The notes below the pieces were generated by a model. That model searched no databases, was not told the origin of the DNA, and saw nothing but the letters and a program-made list of their open reading frames with translations. A DNA stretch of 44,805 nt from Chitinophagaceae bacterium (GTDB lineage: Bacteria > Bacteroidota > Bacteroidia > Chitinophagales > Chitinophagaceae): NCBI GenBank assembly GCA_947447265.1, contig CANFKC010000042.1:1-44805 (forward strand), in the 5' to 3' direction. This document shows positions 1-10,198 of the stretch, piece after piece; the first letter of the stretch is position 1; the number at the start of each line of letters is the position of its first letter. The position numbers and the translations under genes were made by a program.

Positions 1-81
1 CTCCGGCTTGCCGGTTGTTGAGGCAAGCCTTTCTTTTAATTGAACATCTGTAAGATGATTTACCAACTGTAAGGTTCGCAT
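1..81 (-). CDS. N-terminal fragment of an unidentified protein, cut by the window edge
   Basis: Reading leftwards from an ATG at 79-81 gives 27 uninterrupted codons to the window edge, starting MRTLQLVNHLTDVQLKERL. A GGGAG ribosome-binding-like sequence lies just upstream, at about 84-88, which supports this start. The fragment is polar and predicted helical, with no signal peptide. Its N-terminus loosely recalls helix-turn-helix starts of some IS630-type transposases, but 27 residues cannot settle the family. The rest of the gene is outside the window. Confidence 0.4.
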   Translation of the reverse strand, partial: MRTLQLVNHLTDVQLKERLASTTGKPE

Positions 82-186
82 AGCTCCCTATTTGAACCAA
101 AGATAGTAAATTATTATTTTAATAATTTTGATGGCGGTTTATTATTAATAGACGAGGCAAAACAATAATTCGTTGGTTTGAATAAA

Positions 187-216
187 AAAAGACTGCCCTT
201 TACAGAACAGTCTTTT
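187..216 (-). terminator. Rho-independent terminator of the giant repeat protein gene
   Basis: The arms GACTG (191-195) and CAGTC (208-212) are extended by A/T pairs (187-190 with 213-216). On the minus strand the hairpin is followed by a T-run, and it lies about 20 bp beyond the stop codon of the gene starting at 8907. Confidence 0.75.
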
Positions 217-237
217 CAATATCAAAACGGGCAGATA

Positions 238-3200
238 CTATTCTACCTTAATAAACTTATCCACTTTTAACAGGGCATCGGTTTCATCATACACCATTAT
301 CATGTACATGCCATTAGCAAGGTTGCTGACATCAATCGTCGTAGCATCATTCTGGTGAATAATAATCTTTCCATCAGGACTAACCACACTTACGTTCACC
401 TTAATGCCTGCTTCTACTTTTATTATTGATGATGCAGGATTAGGATATAGCCTGATTTCCCCCTTATTAAGGTTGGCAACACCATTTCCATTACTGGTAA
501 TAACCAATGCGGCAGATGTGTCAGTACAGCCATTACCATCAGTAACCACAACTATATAAGAACCCACTGATGAGGTATGGTAAATACTGCTGGTAGCACC
601 GCTAATAGGTGTGCCGTTCAGGTACCATTGGTAGGTAGCAAATGAGCCTGTGTATATAACGTTACCTGCACCATGCAAAATGATTGGGTTAGGCGGAGGC
701 AATACAGTAACACCACTTAATGTAATAGTGCAACTGCCAGAAGAAACAGTAACGGTATAGAAACCAACCGTATCAGTAATATAGCTGGAATTGGTTGCGC
801 CAACTATTGCAACACCACCATTATACCATTGGAATGTTGATGCTGTTGAAGTACCCGTTACTACCATATTTACCGGTGCATTATTACATAAAGTAAGGCT
901 GCCACTTGTTGGCAATAAAGTGCCGGCAGGTGCAGGGTTAACTGTCACATTCAGGTATGCTGCACCGGTACAGCCCGCTGCGCTGGTTACTGCATAAGTT
1001 ATAGTTGCAGTGCCGTTTGCGAGGCCATATACAACACCTGAAGTGCTCACTGATGCAACGGTAGCGTCACTGCTGCTCCAGGTACCACCTGTTGTAGTGC
1101 TGCTAAGCGCAGATGAACTACCTAAGCAAATAGCGGCAGAACCAGATATGGCACCTACAACTGGTAACGGATTAACGGTAATACCATAAACAACACCGGC
1201 GGTGCAACCACCACTGGTAACCGTATAACCAATATTTACCGAACCACCAGCTACGCCGGTAACAACACCAGTAGAGGCATCTACAGTCGCAATTGCGGCA
1301 TTAGCACTGCTCCAGAAGCCTGCCGCTGTTGCGTCAGTCAACGTCATTGAAGAACCTTCACAAACCGTTGTAGGACCACTGATAGCCGTTACAGTAGGCG
1401 CGGCATTAACTGTAATATTAATAGTAACTACCCTTGTGCAACCTAATGCATTTGTTTTGCTATAAGAAATTGTAGCAGTACCTGCTGCAACACCTGTAAC
1501 CAAACCTGTTGTGCTTACTGATGCCACTGCAGCATTGCTTGTGCTCCATGTACCGCCGGTGGAATCTTCAGTGTATGTGATTGCTGTGCCGGCACAAATT
1601 GTTGCAGGACCGCTTATCGCGCTTAACACAGGAGCAGCATTAACAGTAACTGATGAAGTTGCAATTGCATAGCAACCTGCTGCATTGGTAACCGTGTAAG
1701 ATATAGCAACCGTTCCGCCGCCGGTGCCTGTTACAACACCAGTTGAAGTACCAACAGTCGCAATAGCCGCATTAGCGCTTGTCCAGCTACCACCGGTAGT
1801 CGCATCGGCAAGCGTAATAGTTGATAACTCACAAACAACAGAAGCGCCGGTAATTGCGCTTACGGTTGGTATGGTATTAACAGTTTCTCCGATAGTAACC
1901 GTTGTAGCGCAACCAAATGAATTGGTAACTGTATAAGATATAGTTGCGGAACCCATTGTTACGCCGGTCATATCGCCGCTGGTTGCATCAATAGTAATAA
2001 CAGCAGTGTTATTACTGCTCCAGGTTCCACCTGCGGTAGTATCGGTCAGCGTGATAATTTCACCAAGACAAGCATTGCCTGTTCCTGCAATTGCGCCAAC
2101 TGCAGGTGCCGGATTAACTGTAAATGCCGCACTGGCACTTGTAGCGCAACCTGCAGCATTAGTAATAGTATAAGATATATTAGCGGTGCCACCTGCAATA
2201 CCGGTAACATTACCCGACGCATCAACAGTGGCTACCGATGTTGCATCGCTGCTCCAGGTACCACCCGTGGTAGCATCTGAAAGTGTAACGCCGAAGCCAG
2301 GACAAACAGTTGTTGTACCGGTAATAGCTGCAACCACAGGAACAACTGCAACCGTATCGCCTACAGTCACCATAGTGAAGCAGGTGCTGCTTGCAGTAAT
2401 GGTATAAGTTGTTGTAAACACTCCCGCACTAACACCGGTTACAATACCGGTTGCTGCATCAATAGTAGCAACTGTAATATCGCTGCTGCTCCATACGCCG
2501 CCAGAATAACCGTTGGTAAGTGTAGCAGTTGCACCTTCGCAAATAGTGGTTGGTCCACCAATTGCAGTAACCAATGGAGAGAAGCTGATAGTATCCAGTT
2601 GTGTTGCCGAAACGCTGCAACCAAACGCATTGGTAATAGTATATGACAAGGTAACCTCACCTGCCGAAGACGATGAAGAAACAACACCGGTTGTAGGGTC
2701 GATAGTCGCAATAGCTACGTCGCTGCTACTCCATACACCACCAGTGGTGGTATCGGTCAGCGTTAAAGTACCACCATAACACATGCTTGTCGGCCCTGAA
2801 ACGGGACTAACCACAGGCGAAGGATCAACAATAATACCAACGGCAACAAAAGCATCGCAACCGAAAGCACCGGTAACAGAATAAGAGATATCAGCAGTAC
2901 CAGCAGCCCTTGCGGTAACTACGCCAGTTGCATCAATTACAGCAACAGTAGTATCGCTGCTGCTCCAGGTGCCGCCGGTAACAGCGTCAGAGAAAGTAAC
3001 GGTAGTTCCAGCACATAAGGTAGTTGTAGATGCTACCAGGATACCTGGGTCAGCCGACAAATGAACTGTATCAGCGGAAGTAACCGTAAGACTGCAACCA
3101 AATACATTGGTTACAGTATAAGATATAGTAACAAAACCACCCGTAATGCCCATCATAGCACCAGTTGTTGCATCAACGGTCGCAACTGAGGCATCGCTCG

Positions 3201-6200
3201 TTGCCCATGTACCACCAAAAGTGGTATTAGCTAATGTATAGGCAATGCCAGTGCAGAATGTAGTTGGTCCTATAATTGGACCGGCAGTTGGTTGTGGGTT
3301 GACCGTAAGGTTTGCAATTGCGTAATCTGTTCCGCAACCATTGGTAACTGCATAAGTAATATCTACAGTGCCAGCTGCAACACCAGTTACCAAACCGGCA
3401 GCGTCAACAGTTGCAACAGTAATATCACTACTGCTCCATGTACCTGTACCAGCTGCAAATGTATCTGTAAGGGCCAATGTAGTTCCTGCGCAGAAAGTAG
3501 TTACAGCTGCCGTAATAGTTCCTGCGTGTGGCGCAGGGTTTACTGTATCGAGCGCTGTTACCATTGCAGAGCAGCCAAACGCATTTGTTGCAGCATAAGT
3601 GATAGTTACAGTACCAACTGCAACACCGGTTGCAGCACCGGTAGACGCATTAATTGTTGCAATAGACGCATCGCTGCTGCTCCACGTTCCACCGAAATAA
3701 GTATTACTGAGTGATGTAGTTGCGCTCTCGCAAAGTATAGATGGTCCGATTATTGAACTCAATATTGGCGTCGGGAATACATTCAGGTTAACGGTTGCTG
3801 TAGATGTGCCGCAACTATTGCTTACTGTATAGGATATTACCACTGCGCCTGCAACAATACCGGTAACAACACCTGTAGTATCAACCGTGGCTATCGTAAC
3901 ATCGCTGCTGCTCCAAACACCACCTGCGGTTGCGTCAGCCAGTGTATCGGTAGCACCTGCACACAATGTAGTAGCAGCGGCAGTAATAGTGCCTGAAGCC
4001 GAACTTGTATTTACGACTATATTAAATGTAGTGCTTAAACTGCCGCAGCTATTAGTAACCGTATAAGATATATCGGCAGCGCCTGCTGCTACGCCGGTAA
4101 CATTACCAAACGTATCAACGGTAGCAATAGAAACATCGCTGCTGCTCCATACACCACCCGCTAGTGATTCCGTTAAAGCAACTGAAGAGCCAGGACAAAC
4201 TGCACCCGGACCACTTATGAAACCTGCAGTAACAGGGATGTCGCCAACTGTAATTGTTGTTGATACAGTTGTTGATCCGCAGCCATTTGTTACTGTATAG
4301 CTGATATCTGCCATACCGGTTACCAATGGGGTAATTACTCCACTTGTAGCGTCAATGGTTGCCAATGCAGGATCGCTGCTAGTCCAGCTACCACCAACAG
4401 GGGTATCCACCATTGTAGAAGTTACCCCTACGCAGAGCGCAGTAGCACCTGTAATAGCACCCGGAACCGGGTAAGGATTAATGGTTACGAAGGCGGTGGC
4501 TATTGCCATTCCGCAAGCATTGGTATTCGTGTAAGAAATTATAACAGAACCGCCGGTAACGCCAGTAACAATTCCGGAAGCGTCAACCGTTGCAATGGTT
4601 GTGTCGCCACTGTTCCATGTACCACCCGTAACCGATGGCGTTAATGTAGAAGAAGTTCCTGCACAGAAAGTAGTAGTACCAGCTATAGTAGCGGGGAAAA
4701 GAGGGCTTACTACAGTAATATTGATAGAAGTATTTGCAGTGCCGCATGCGTCAGTTACAGTATATGTAATAGTTGCGCTGCCGGCAGTAACACCTGTAAC
4801 AACTCCAGCAGCATTTACTGAAGCGATACCTGCATTACTTGTTGTCCAGGTGCCACCTGTTACGGTGTCAGCCAGAGCTGTTGTCAAGCCGGTACAAACT
4901 GTAGTTGTTCCGGTAATAGCACCCGCATTTGTAGGGAACCTTACTATTATAGTTGCAGTAGCACTTGCAGGGCCACACGCATTCACCACTGTGTAAGAAA
5001 TGATAGCAGTACCACCACTCAAAGCAGTTACTACACCCGTAGTGCCTATGGTAGCTACCGAAGGATCGCTGCTGCTCCAGGTACCGCCTCCAACTGTTTC
5101 TGTCATAGTAGCCGAGCCACCAATACATAAAGTCGTTCCGCCGCCAACAACACCGGCATTTGGTAACGGATTTACGGTCATGTTATGAACTGCGTAAGAT
5201 GTTCCGCAAACATTGGTAAGGCCGTAAGATATGGTAACACCACCGCCACTTACGCCTGTAACAACGCCCGTTGTGCTTACTGTTGCAACCGCATTGTTAC
5301 TGCTGCTCCACACACCACCACTAGCAGTATCAGCTAATGTTGTTGTTGTACCCTGGCACATAGTAACTGCACCGGTAATGGTACCGGTACCCGGCGTTGT
5401 AATAATGGTAACAGCAATAGTTACGTTGGTTGATCCGCACGCATTTGCTACGGCATAGTATATATTTACCAGCCCCGGAGCGATACCGGTAACATTACCG
5501 GAAGCATCAACCGTAGCCAATGAAGTATTTGAACTTATCCAGGTACCACCAACAGCGGTATCGGTATACAATGCGGTTGCACCTGCACAAAGTGTGGTTG
5601 GACCGTTAATTACACCTGCATTCGGGAAGTTACTTACTGAAACAGCATAGGTCGCAACGTCTGTTCCACAGGCATTGGTTACCGTGTATGATATTGTTGC
5701 CGTGCCAGCCGAAACACCTGTCATAACGCCAGTAGAATTAATTGATGCTATGGCCGCATTGCTGCTGCTCCACGTTCCGCCTGTAACTGAGTTAGTTAAT
5801 GTAGTAGTATGTGCTATACAAATTGCAGCCGTACCTGAAATTGTACCCGCAACCGGGGTTGTAATTACCGTCATAGGGAAAGTGCTGCTGGTTAACCCAC
5901 AAGCATCAGTAACGGTGTAGGACATGGTTACACTACCTACGGAAATACCGAGAACAAGACCTAATGAAGAATTTATTGAAGCTATAGAATTATCGCTGCT
6001 GCTCCAGGTACCGCCAGCAATACCGTCAACCAGCGTTATTACAGAACCGACACACACAGCAGAAGGCCCGGTAATTAAACCGGCAGATGAAGCGGCAAGA
6101 ATTGTAATAGATGTAGTATCGACTGTAGTAAAGCAGCCGTTGCTGAATGCGTATGAAATTAACGCAGTGCCTGTGCCCATACCAGTTGCTACACCTGCCG

Positions 6201-8907
6201 CACTTACTGATACAACTGCCACATTACTTGTAGACCAGCTGCCACCTGCAACAGATTCGCTCAACGCAACAGAGTTGCCAACGCATAAAGTTGTAATACC
6301 AGAAATGATGCCATGTGCTGCCGGAGAAGTAATGGTATAAGCAATTGTAGAAATACCTGTACCACATGCAGTGGTAACTGAGTATGTTATGGTAACCGAT
6401 CCGCTGGTAACACCGGTAACAACGCCACCTGTATTGACAGTAGCAATAGTAACATCACTGCTGCTCCATGTGCCGCCACCTACGGTGCTGCTTAATGAAG
6501 ATGAAGCACCCGGGCAAACTGCCGTAACGCCTGAAATTGTACCGGCAAAAGGAGAAGTTGTATTTACTGTAATAGGCGTTGTTGTTGTTGCGGTACCGCA
6601 AACCGTGGTAACAGAATAGGTAATTGTAGCGGTGCCTACTCCTGTACCTGTAACAGTTCCGGTAGCTGCATCAATTGAAGCAATGGTAGCATCGCTGCTG
6701 CTCCATACACCACCCGCAGTGGCGTCGGCCAAGGTTGTAGATGCACCAAGGCAAATTGTAGTACTACCGGTAATAATACCTGCAGTTGGCAAAGGAATAA
6801 CTGTAATATTTACAGAAGTAAATGCTGTGCCGCAACCATTAGTTACTGTGTAAGTAATATCTGCTGTGCCAGCAGTTACGCCGGTAACATTGCCCGATGC
6901 ATCTACTGTTGCTATACCCACATTGCTGGAACTCCAGGTACCACCTGCAGATGCATCGCTAAGTGTAATAGAAGCAGCAACACAAACTGAAGAAGGACCG
7001 GTAATAGTGCCAGCTACCGGAAGCGGGTTAATAGTTAGCGCAGTGGTAACCGTAGTGGTGCCGCATGCGTTAGTTAATGAATAAGATATTGTGGCGGCGC
7101 CACCAGATACACCGGTAACATTGCCAGCGCCATCAATGGACGCAACGGTAGCATCGCTGGTTGACCAGGTACCGCTAGCAGTAGCATCACCAAGTGTCAC
7201 TGTTAAGCCTTCGCAGAAAGTTGTAGTACCGGTAATAGGCGATACGACAGGTACGTCATTAACCGTTATAGCGAAAGTGGAATCTATAGAACCACATGCA
7301 TTAGTTAAGTTATAAGTTATAGTAGCCGAGCCAATCGCCACTCCAGCTACAACGCCCCCTGCATTAACAGATGCTATTGCTGCATTGCTGGTACTCCAGG
7401 TACCACCTGCTATAGTATTTGATAATGTTGTCGTTGCACCTACACAAACCGTGGGCGAACCAGTAATAGACCCAAGTGTAAACAAATTAACGGTAAAGGC
7501 CATTGTAGTAAAATTCTGGCAGCCGTGACTATTGGTTACAGTGTAAGTAATAGTTGTAGAACCAAAGTTGACACCATAGACGGTACCCGAAGCATCTATT
7601 GATGCGATAGACGCATCAGCCGTGCTCCAAGCCCCACCTGAAGTAGCCTCTGTTAATACGGTAGTTGAACCCTGACAGGTGTTATTGGCACCGCCTATCG
7701 CAGCAGGTGCCGCAGGCAATGCATCGACCCTTATCGTCTTAACAGTATCACAGCCTGTAGGCACAGTGTAGGTAATAACGACGCTGCCAGCCGAAATGCC
7801 GGTTATTACGCCACCCGTCGTTGCAGTAGCTATGCCAGGCGCACCGCTCGTGAATGAACCACCTGCAAGCGAATTTGACAAGGAAATAGAAGAACCGACA
7901 CAAACACTATCTGGACCTGTAATAGCAGGTGGGGTTTGGTTAACCGTCATATTCGTGATCTGGTTCGCAGTACAGGTACCGATAGTTCCGGTAAGCGTAT
8001 AAACACCACTGGCCGCTACGGTAACATTTGGTATAGTAGGGCTTAATAAAGTAGAAGTAAATGACGATGGGCCAGCCCATGCAAATGATGCGCCAGTGCC
8101 AGTACCAACGCCTGTAAGTACAGCCGTAACGCCTGAACAATAAGGTCCGCCGTTCGATGCTGTTGTTCTTATATTCTGCGGGCAAAACCTGTAAACAATA
8201 CCTGTTGAAGGCGTGGTGGTAATCGCGCTATTAAATGCAGCAGTTGAAAAAGCTGGGAATGCAATATTGTTCGTAATAGTGAAGAAGTCTGCCGCACTGT
8301 TGGCTATGCCTATTGTAGCCGTATTGCCTGTGAATGAACTTGAAGAATAATGGAATTCAATGATGTTGGTAGTCTCATATAATTTAACCTCAAAAGAACC
8401 ACAGCCAGCCGGAGTAGTTGCCCCCACATTGTGGTATTGGCCCCAGTTTGACCACTCAAATGTAAATACTCGATTAGGTGCAGTACCTGTAGTAATATAC
8501 CTTGCCTGCACACCAGTGCACGAAGTACTTGTAGTACTTGCAGCGGAACCATTGAGGTCATCCCATAATGGCATAAGTACGCCCCTGCCGGCCCCAATTG
8601 TAGCCAACGTAGCCGTAGAATTCACATAAGAAGTACCCGCTGTTGCTGAGTTAGCAAGGGAAATAAACCCATTACTATTTGCCGAAAGCGTGGTATAGTT
8701 TGTACCACAATACGTGAACGTAAAACCAATAGCAATACCGGTTTGCGCTACGTCGTCCGCTGCAACCGCAGCCACTACTGTACCACCGGACACTGCCGTG
8801 TAAGTTGCGCTTTGCGTGGACAGTGCGTAAGTAGCTGCCGTAGTTGATTGCGAAAAACCGGAAAAAGTTAAACAAGAGAGGATAACGAGTAAAAATATTT
8901 TCTTCAT
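238..8907 (-). CDS. Giant T9SS-secreted Ig/Big_2-repeat surface protein
   Basis: A 2889-residue secreted protein. A signal peptide (about residues 1-20, ending FSGFSQS) is followed by a globular domain (about 21-243) with several Trp and Cys residues, an Ig/PKD-like domain (about 244-323), thirty tandem units of about 78 residues (about 326-2657), two more Ig-like domains (about 2658-2815) and a T9SS type A C-terminal sorting domain opening LYPNPASS (about 2820-2889). Each tandem unit resembles Big_2 domains: a Cys near the start, a GGTWSSS-like core, a TGV.AGTATITY-like strand, then a second Cys. T9SS cargo of this shape is exported by a Sec step and an outer-membrane step and is usually attached to the cell surface or released. 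An adhesin or cell-surface spacer role is the natural inference; no enzyme domain is visible. The gene is a single unbroken frame and appears monocistronic, with its own terminator. Confidence 0.9.
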   Translation of the reverse strand: MKKIFLLVILSCLTFSGFSQSTTAATYALSTQSATYTAVSGGTVVAAVAADDVAQTGIAIGFTFTYCGTNYTTLSANSNGFISLANSATAGTSYVNSTATLATIGAGRGVLMPLWDDLNGSAASTTSTSCTGVQARYITTGTAPNRVFTFEWSNWGQYHNVGATTPAGCGSFEVKLYETTNIIEFHYSSSSFTGNTATIGIANSAADFFTITNNIAFPAFSTAAFNSAITTTPSTGIVYRFCPQNIRTTASNGGPYCSGVTAVLTGVGTGTGASFAWAGPSSFTSTLLSPTIPNVTVAASGVYTLTGTIGTCTANQITNMTVNQTPPAITGPDSVCVGSSISLSNSLAGGSFTSGAPGIATATTGGVITGISAGSVVITYTVPTGCDTVKTIRVDALPAAPAAIGGANNTCQGSTTVLTEATSGGAWSTADASIASIDASGTVYGVNFGSTTITYTVTNSHGCQNFTTMAFTVNLFTLGSITGSPTVCVGATTTLSNTIAGGTWSTSNAAIASVNAGGVVAGVAIGSATITYNLTNACGSIDSTFAITVNDVPVVSPITGTTTFCEGLTVTLGDATASGTWSTSDATVASIDGAGNVTGVSGGAATISYSLTNACGTTTVTTALTINPLPVAGTITGPSSVCVAASITLSDASAGGTWSSSNVGIATVDASGNVTGVTAGTADITYTVTNGCGTAFTSVNITVIPLPTAGIITGSTTICLGASTTLADATAGGVWSSSDATIASIDAATGTVTGTGVGTATITYSVTTVCGTATTTTPITVNTTSPFAGTISGVTAVCPGASSSLSSTVGGGTWSSSDVTIATVNTGGVVTGVTSGSVTITYSVTTACGTGISTIAYTITSPAAHGIISGITTLCVGNSVALSESVAGGSWSTSNVAVVSVSAAGVATGMGTGTALISYAFSNGCFTTVDTTSITILAASSAGLITGPSAVCVGSVITLVDGIAGGTWSSSDNSIASINSSLGLVLGISVGSVTMSYTVTDACGLTSSTFPMTVITTPVAGTISGTAAICIAHTTTLTNSVTGGTWSSSNAAIASINSTGVMTGVSAGTATISYTVTNACGTDVATYAVSVSNFPNAGVINGPTTLCAGATALYTDTAVGGTWISSNTSLATVDASGNVTGIAPGLVNIYYAVANACGSTNVTIAVTIITTPGTGTITGAVTMCQGTTTTLADTASGGVWSSSNNAVATVSTTGVVTGVSGGGVTISYGLTNVCGTSYAVHNMTVNPLPNAGVVGGGTTLCIGGSATMTETVGGGTWSSSDPSVATIGTTGVVTALSGGTAIISYTVVNACGPASATATIIVRFPTNAGAITGTTTVCTGLTTALADTVTGGTWTTSNAGIASVNAAGVVTGVTAGSATITYTVTDACGTANTSINITVVSPLFPATIAGTTTFCAGTSSTLTPSVTGGTWNSGDTTIATVDASGIVTGVTGGSVIISYTNTNACGMAIATAFVTINPYPVPGAITGATALCVGVTSTMVDTPVGGSWTSSDPALATIDATSGVITPLVTGMADISYTVTNGCGSTTVSTTITVGDIPVTAGFISGPGAVCPGSSVALTESLAGGVWSSSDVSIATVDTFGNVTGVAAGAADISYTVTNSCGSLSTTFNIVVNTSSASGTITAAATTLCAGATDTLADATAGGVWSSSDVTIATVDTTGVVTGIVAGAVVISYTVSNSCGTSTATVNLNVFPTPILSSIIGPSILCESATTSLSNTYFGGTWSSSDASIATINASTGAATGVAVGTVTITYAATNAFGCSAMVTALDTVNPAPHAGTITAAVTTFCAGTTLALTDTFAAGTGTWSSSDITVATVDAAGLVTGVAAGTVDITYAVTNGCGTDYAIANLTVNPQPTAGPIIGPTTFCTGIAYTLANTTFGGTWATSDASVATVDATTGAMMGITGGFVTISYTVTNVFGCSLTVTSADTVHLSADPGILVASTTTLCAGTTVTFSDAVTGGTWSSSDTTVAVIDATGVVTARAAGTADISYSVTGAFGCDAFVAVGIIVDPSPVVSPVSGPTSMCYGGTLTLTDTTTGGVWSSSDVAIATIDPTTGVVSSSSSAGEVTLSYTITNAFGCSVSATQLDTISFSPLVTAIGGPTTICEGATATLTNGYSGGVWSSSDITVATIDAATGIVTGVSAGVFTTTYTITASSTCFTMVTVGDTVAVVPVVAAITGTTTVCPGFGVTLSDATTGGTWSSDATSVATVDASGNVTGIAGGTANISYTITNAAGCATSASAAFTVNPAPAVGAIAGTGNACLGEIITLTDTTAGGTWSSNNTAVITIDATSGDMTGVTMGSATISYTVTNSFGCATTVTIGETVNTIPTVSAITGASVVCELSTITLADATTGGSWTSANAAIATVGTSTGVVTGTGGGTVAISYTVTNAAGCYAIATSSVTVNAAPVLSAISGPATICAGTAITYTEDSTGGTWSTSNAAVASVSTTGLVTGVAAGTATISYSKTNALGCTRVVTINITVNAAPTVTAISGPTTVCEGSSMTLTDATAAGFWSSANAAIATVDASTGVVTGVAGGSVNIGYTVTSGGCTAGVVYGITVNPLPVVGAISGSAAICLGSSSALSSTTTGGTWSSSDATVASVSTSGVVYGLANGTATITYAVTSAAGCTGAAYLNVTVNPAPAGTLLPTSGSLTLCNNAPVNMVVTGTSTASTFQWYNGGVAIVGATNSSYITDTVGFYTVTVSSGSCTITLSGVTVLPPPNPIILHGAGNVIYTGSFATYQWYLNGTPISGATSSIYHTSSVGSYIVVVTDGNGCTDTSAALVITSNGNGVANLNKGEIRLYPNPASSIIKVEAGIKVNVSVVSPDGKIIIHQNDATTIDVSNLANGMYMIMVYDETDALLKVDKFIKVE
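937..7932 (-). repeat. Array of 30 tandem ~233-bp coding repeats (Big_2-like units)
   Basis: I counted thirty units by their WSSS-type core. The span of about 2332 codons divided by thirty gives about 78 codons per unit. Units are divergent, not identical. Two subtypes are visible from the second Cys: units 3-18 and 20 carry an xCG form (for example TNACGT), while units 1, 2, 19 and 21-30 carry a form ending in GC (for example TNAFGCS). Boundaries are approximate to a few codons. Confidence 0.85.
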
Positions 8908-8916
8908 ACTTTGCTG

Positions 8917-8932
8917 TTACAAATGTTTGTAA
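8917..8932. promoter_or_regulatory. Short palindrome just upstream of the giant gene
   Basis: TTACAAA-TG-TTTGTAA is a perfect inverted repeat (7-bp arms, 2-bp spacer) starting 10 bp before the giant gene's ATG, so it lies in the 5' untranslated or promoter region. It could be a regulator site or an mRNA hairpin over the ribosome-binding region. No -7 box is clearly recognisable nearby. Confidence 0.35.
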
Positions 8933-9017
8933 TAAATGCGCTAATGGGTTAGTTGTGTTAAATAGTATTATACATATTGCTGCGAACAGAATATGAGTGC
9001 CTAAAATTAGTGATTTT

Positions 9018-9058
9018 CATGAACTTTTAACATATTTTTATTTTTATGTAAGTTCGTG
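9018..9058. other. Imperfect hairpin between the cytochrome c gene and the giant gene
   Basis: CATGAACTT (9018-9026) pairs with AAGTTCGTG (9050-9058) with one wobble or mismatch, and AT-rich inner sequence can extend the stem. It has no strong T-run on the minus strand, so it may be a weak terminator for the cytochrome c gene or nothing at all. The rest of the 203-bp gap shows no gene. Confidence 0.3.
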
Positions 9059-9110
9059 AAAACAGCCCGTTGAAAATGAGTTTAATCGTCGATTAGTATT
9101 AACAGGTAGC

Positions 9111-10088
9111 CTACCCTTTCGTATACTTTTCTACTTTATTTTCCTTTGCAGGTAAACTTTTAAGGTAGGCATAAATTGCTGCAAGGTCATCACGGGTCAT
9201 TTTAGCATACATGGTCCATGGCATAATGGTATTATAACCACCCTCGGCTATTGCGGGAGTCTTATAACCAGAATCTGCAAATGCTCTGAAGCGATTGACA
9301 AATGATTCCTCTGTCCAGCTACCGATACCCGTCTTCATATCAGGCGTAAGGTTAGATGAGTTTAACAGGTATCCGCCCGGCATCTTAAACGAACGGCCTC
9401 CGCTATAAGCCAACTCTTCAATTATTTGTCCTTGCTTATCTTTTGTGTGGCATTCTTTGCAGGCCGCCATATTAATAAGGTATTTACCATATGCCAACTT
9501 ATCTGATGGGTCGGGCCTTTTCTGCGGTTCCGCCTTTTTGGGTATAATATTAATTATAAAATTCATAGGAAAATCAGAAACCGAGGCAGGAACATCATTT
9601 TTCACCGGTGCCAGCGTTCTTATATATGCGATAATACAATTTACATCTTCAGGGTCCATTCTTCCATAATACGGATATGGCATTACGGGGAACATCGCCC
9701 GTCCTTCTTTAGTTACCCCTGTTGTAATTGCCCGAAACAGCTCTCCGTCAGTATAGCTGCTAATACCTGCTGGTGTAATATTTCTTGAATAATATTCGCC
9801 CGGGAAACCGTATTGTCGATCGAACTTCTCTCCTCCCATACCAATAGTACCTTCCACTAGTGGCCATGAATATCTTGATTTGTCGCGGGTAGAATGGCAA
9901 TCTACACATACCGCTACGTGATTGGCCAGGTATTTGCCTCTCTCTACCTTATCGGGGGTACTATCTACCGCAAGTTTGGGTGCCGCGCCTACATCAGGTA
10001 AAGCAAATTTCACATAGGTCAGTAGCCCAATCACCCCGATAATGATGACGAGCAGCAGAATTCCGAAAATCTTTAAGATTTTCTTCAT
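9111..10088 (-). CDS. Membrane-anchored diheme c-type cytochrome
   Basis: A 325-residue protein with an uncleaved-looking N-terminal membrane segment (about 5-24) and two cytochrome c domains. The heme-binding motifs are CVDCH (61-65) and CKECH (210-214). Plausible axial Met ligands lie at M132 or M136 and at M288. The two domains have the same layout (ERGKYLANHVAVC and AYGKYLINMAAC), which suggests internal duplication. The family includes cytochrome subunits of alcohol and sugar dehydrogenases and other periplasmic electron carriers, so it probably passes electrons in the periplasm to the respiratory chain. No dehydrogenase partner is adjacent, so the donor cannot be named. Nearby genes on the same strand are about 110 and 200 bp away, so it is probably transcribed alone. 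Confidence 0.85.
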   Translation of the reverse strand: MKKILKIFGILLLVIIIGVIGLLTYVKFALPDVGAAPKLAVDSTPDKVERGKYLANHVAVCVDCHSTRDKSRYSWPLVEGTIGMGGEKFDRQYGFPGEYYSRNITPAGISSYTDGELFRAITTGVTKEGRAMFPVMPYPYYGRMDPEDVNCIIAYIRTLAPVKNDVPASVSDFPMNFIINIIPKKAEPQKRPDPSDKLAYGKYLINMAACKECHTKDKQGQIIEELAYSGGRSFKMPGGYLLNSSNLTPDMKTGIGSWTEESFVNRFRAFADSGYKTPAIAEGGYNTIMPWTMYAKMTRDDLAAIYAYLKSLPAKENKVEKYTKG

Positions 10089-10198
10089 GAGTTATGAGCT
10101 TGATGACGAATCTAAAGTAAAACACATCATCGAAACTCCATAACATTAGATAAAAAACAAAAGTGATTTCAGATTCAAATATGTTATATAACCGTCAA

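Noticed and set aside
937-7932. Regularly spaced repeats that could suggest a CRISPR or satellite array
   Set aside because: The unit is ~233 bp, divergent and in frame within one coding sequence; no 20-40 bp identical repeat with unique spacers is present.
791-8185. Many plus-strand open frames of 60-140 codons opposite the giant gene, several with a similar MP..TPVTTP pattern
   Set aside because: They recur with the ~233-bp period of the minus-strand repeats, lack ribosome-binding sites and are the expected antisense shadow of a repetitive, GC-balanced coding sequence.
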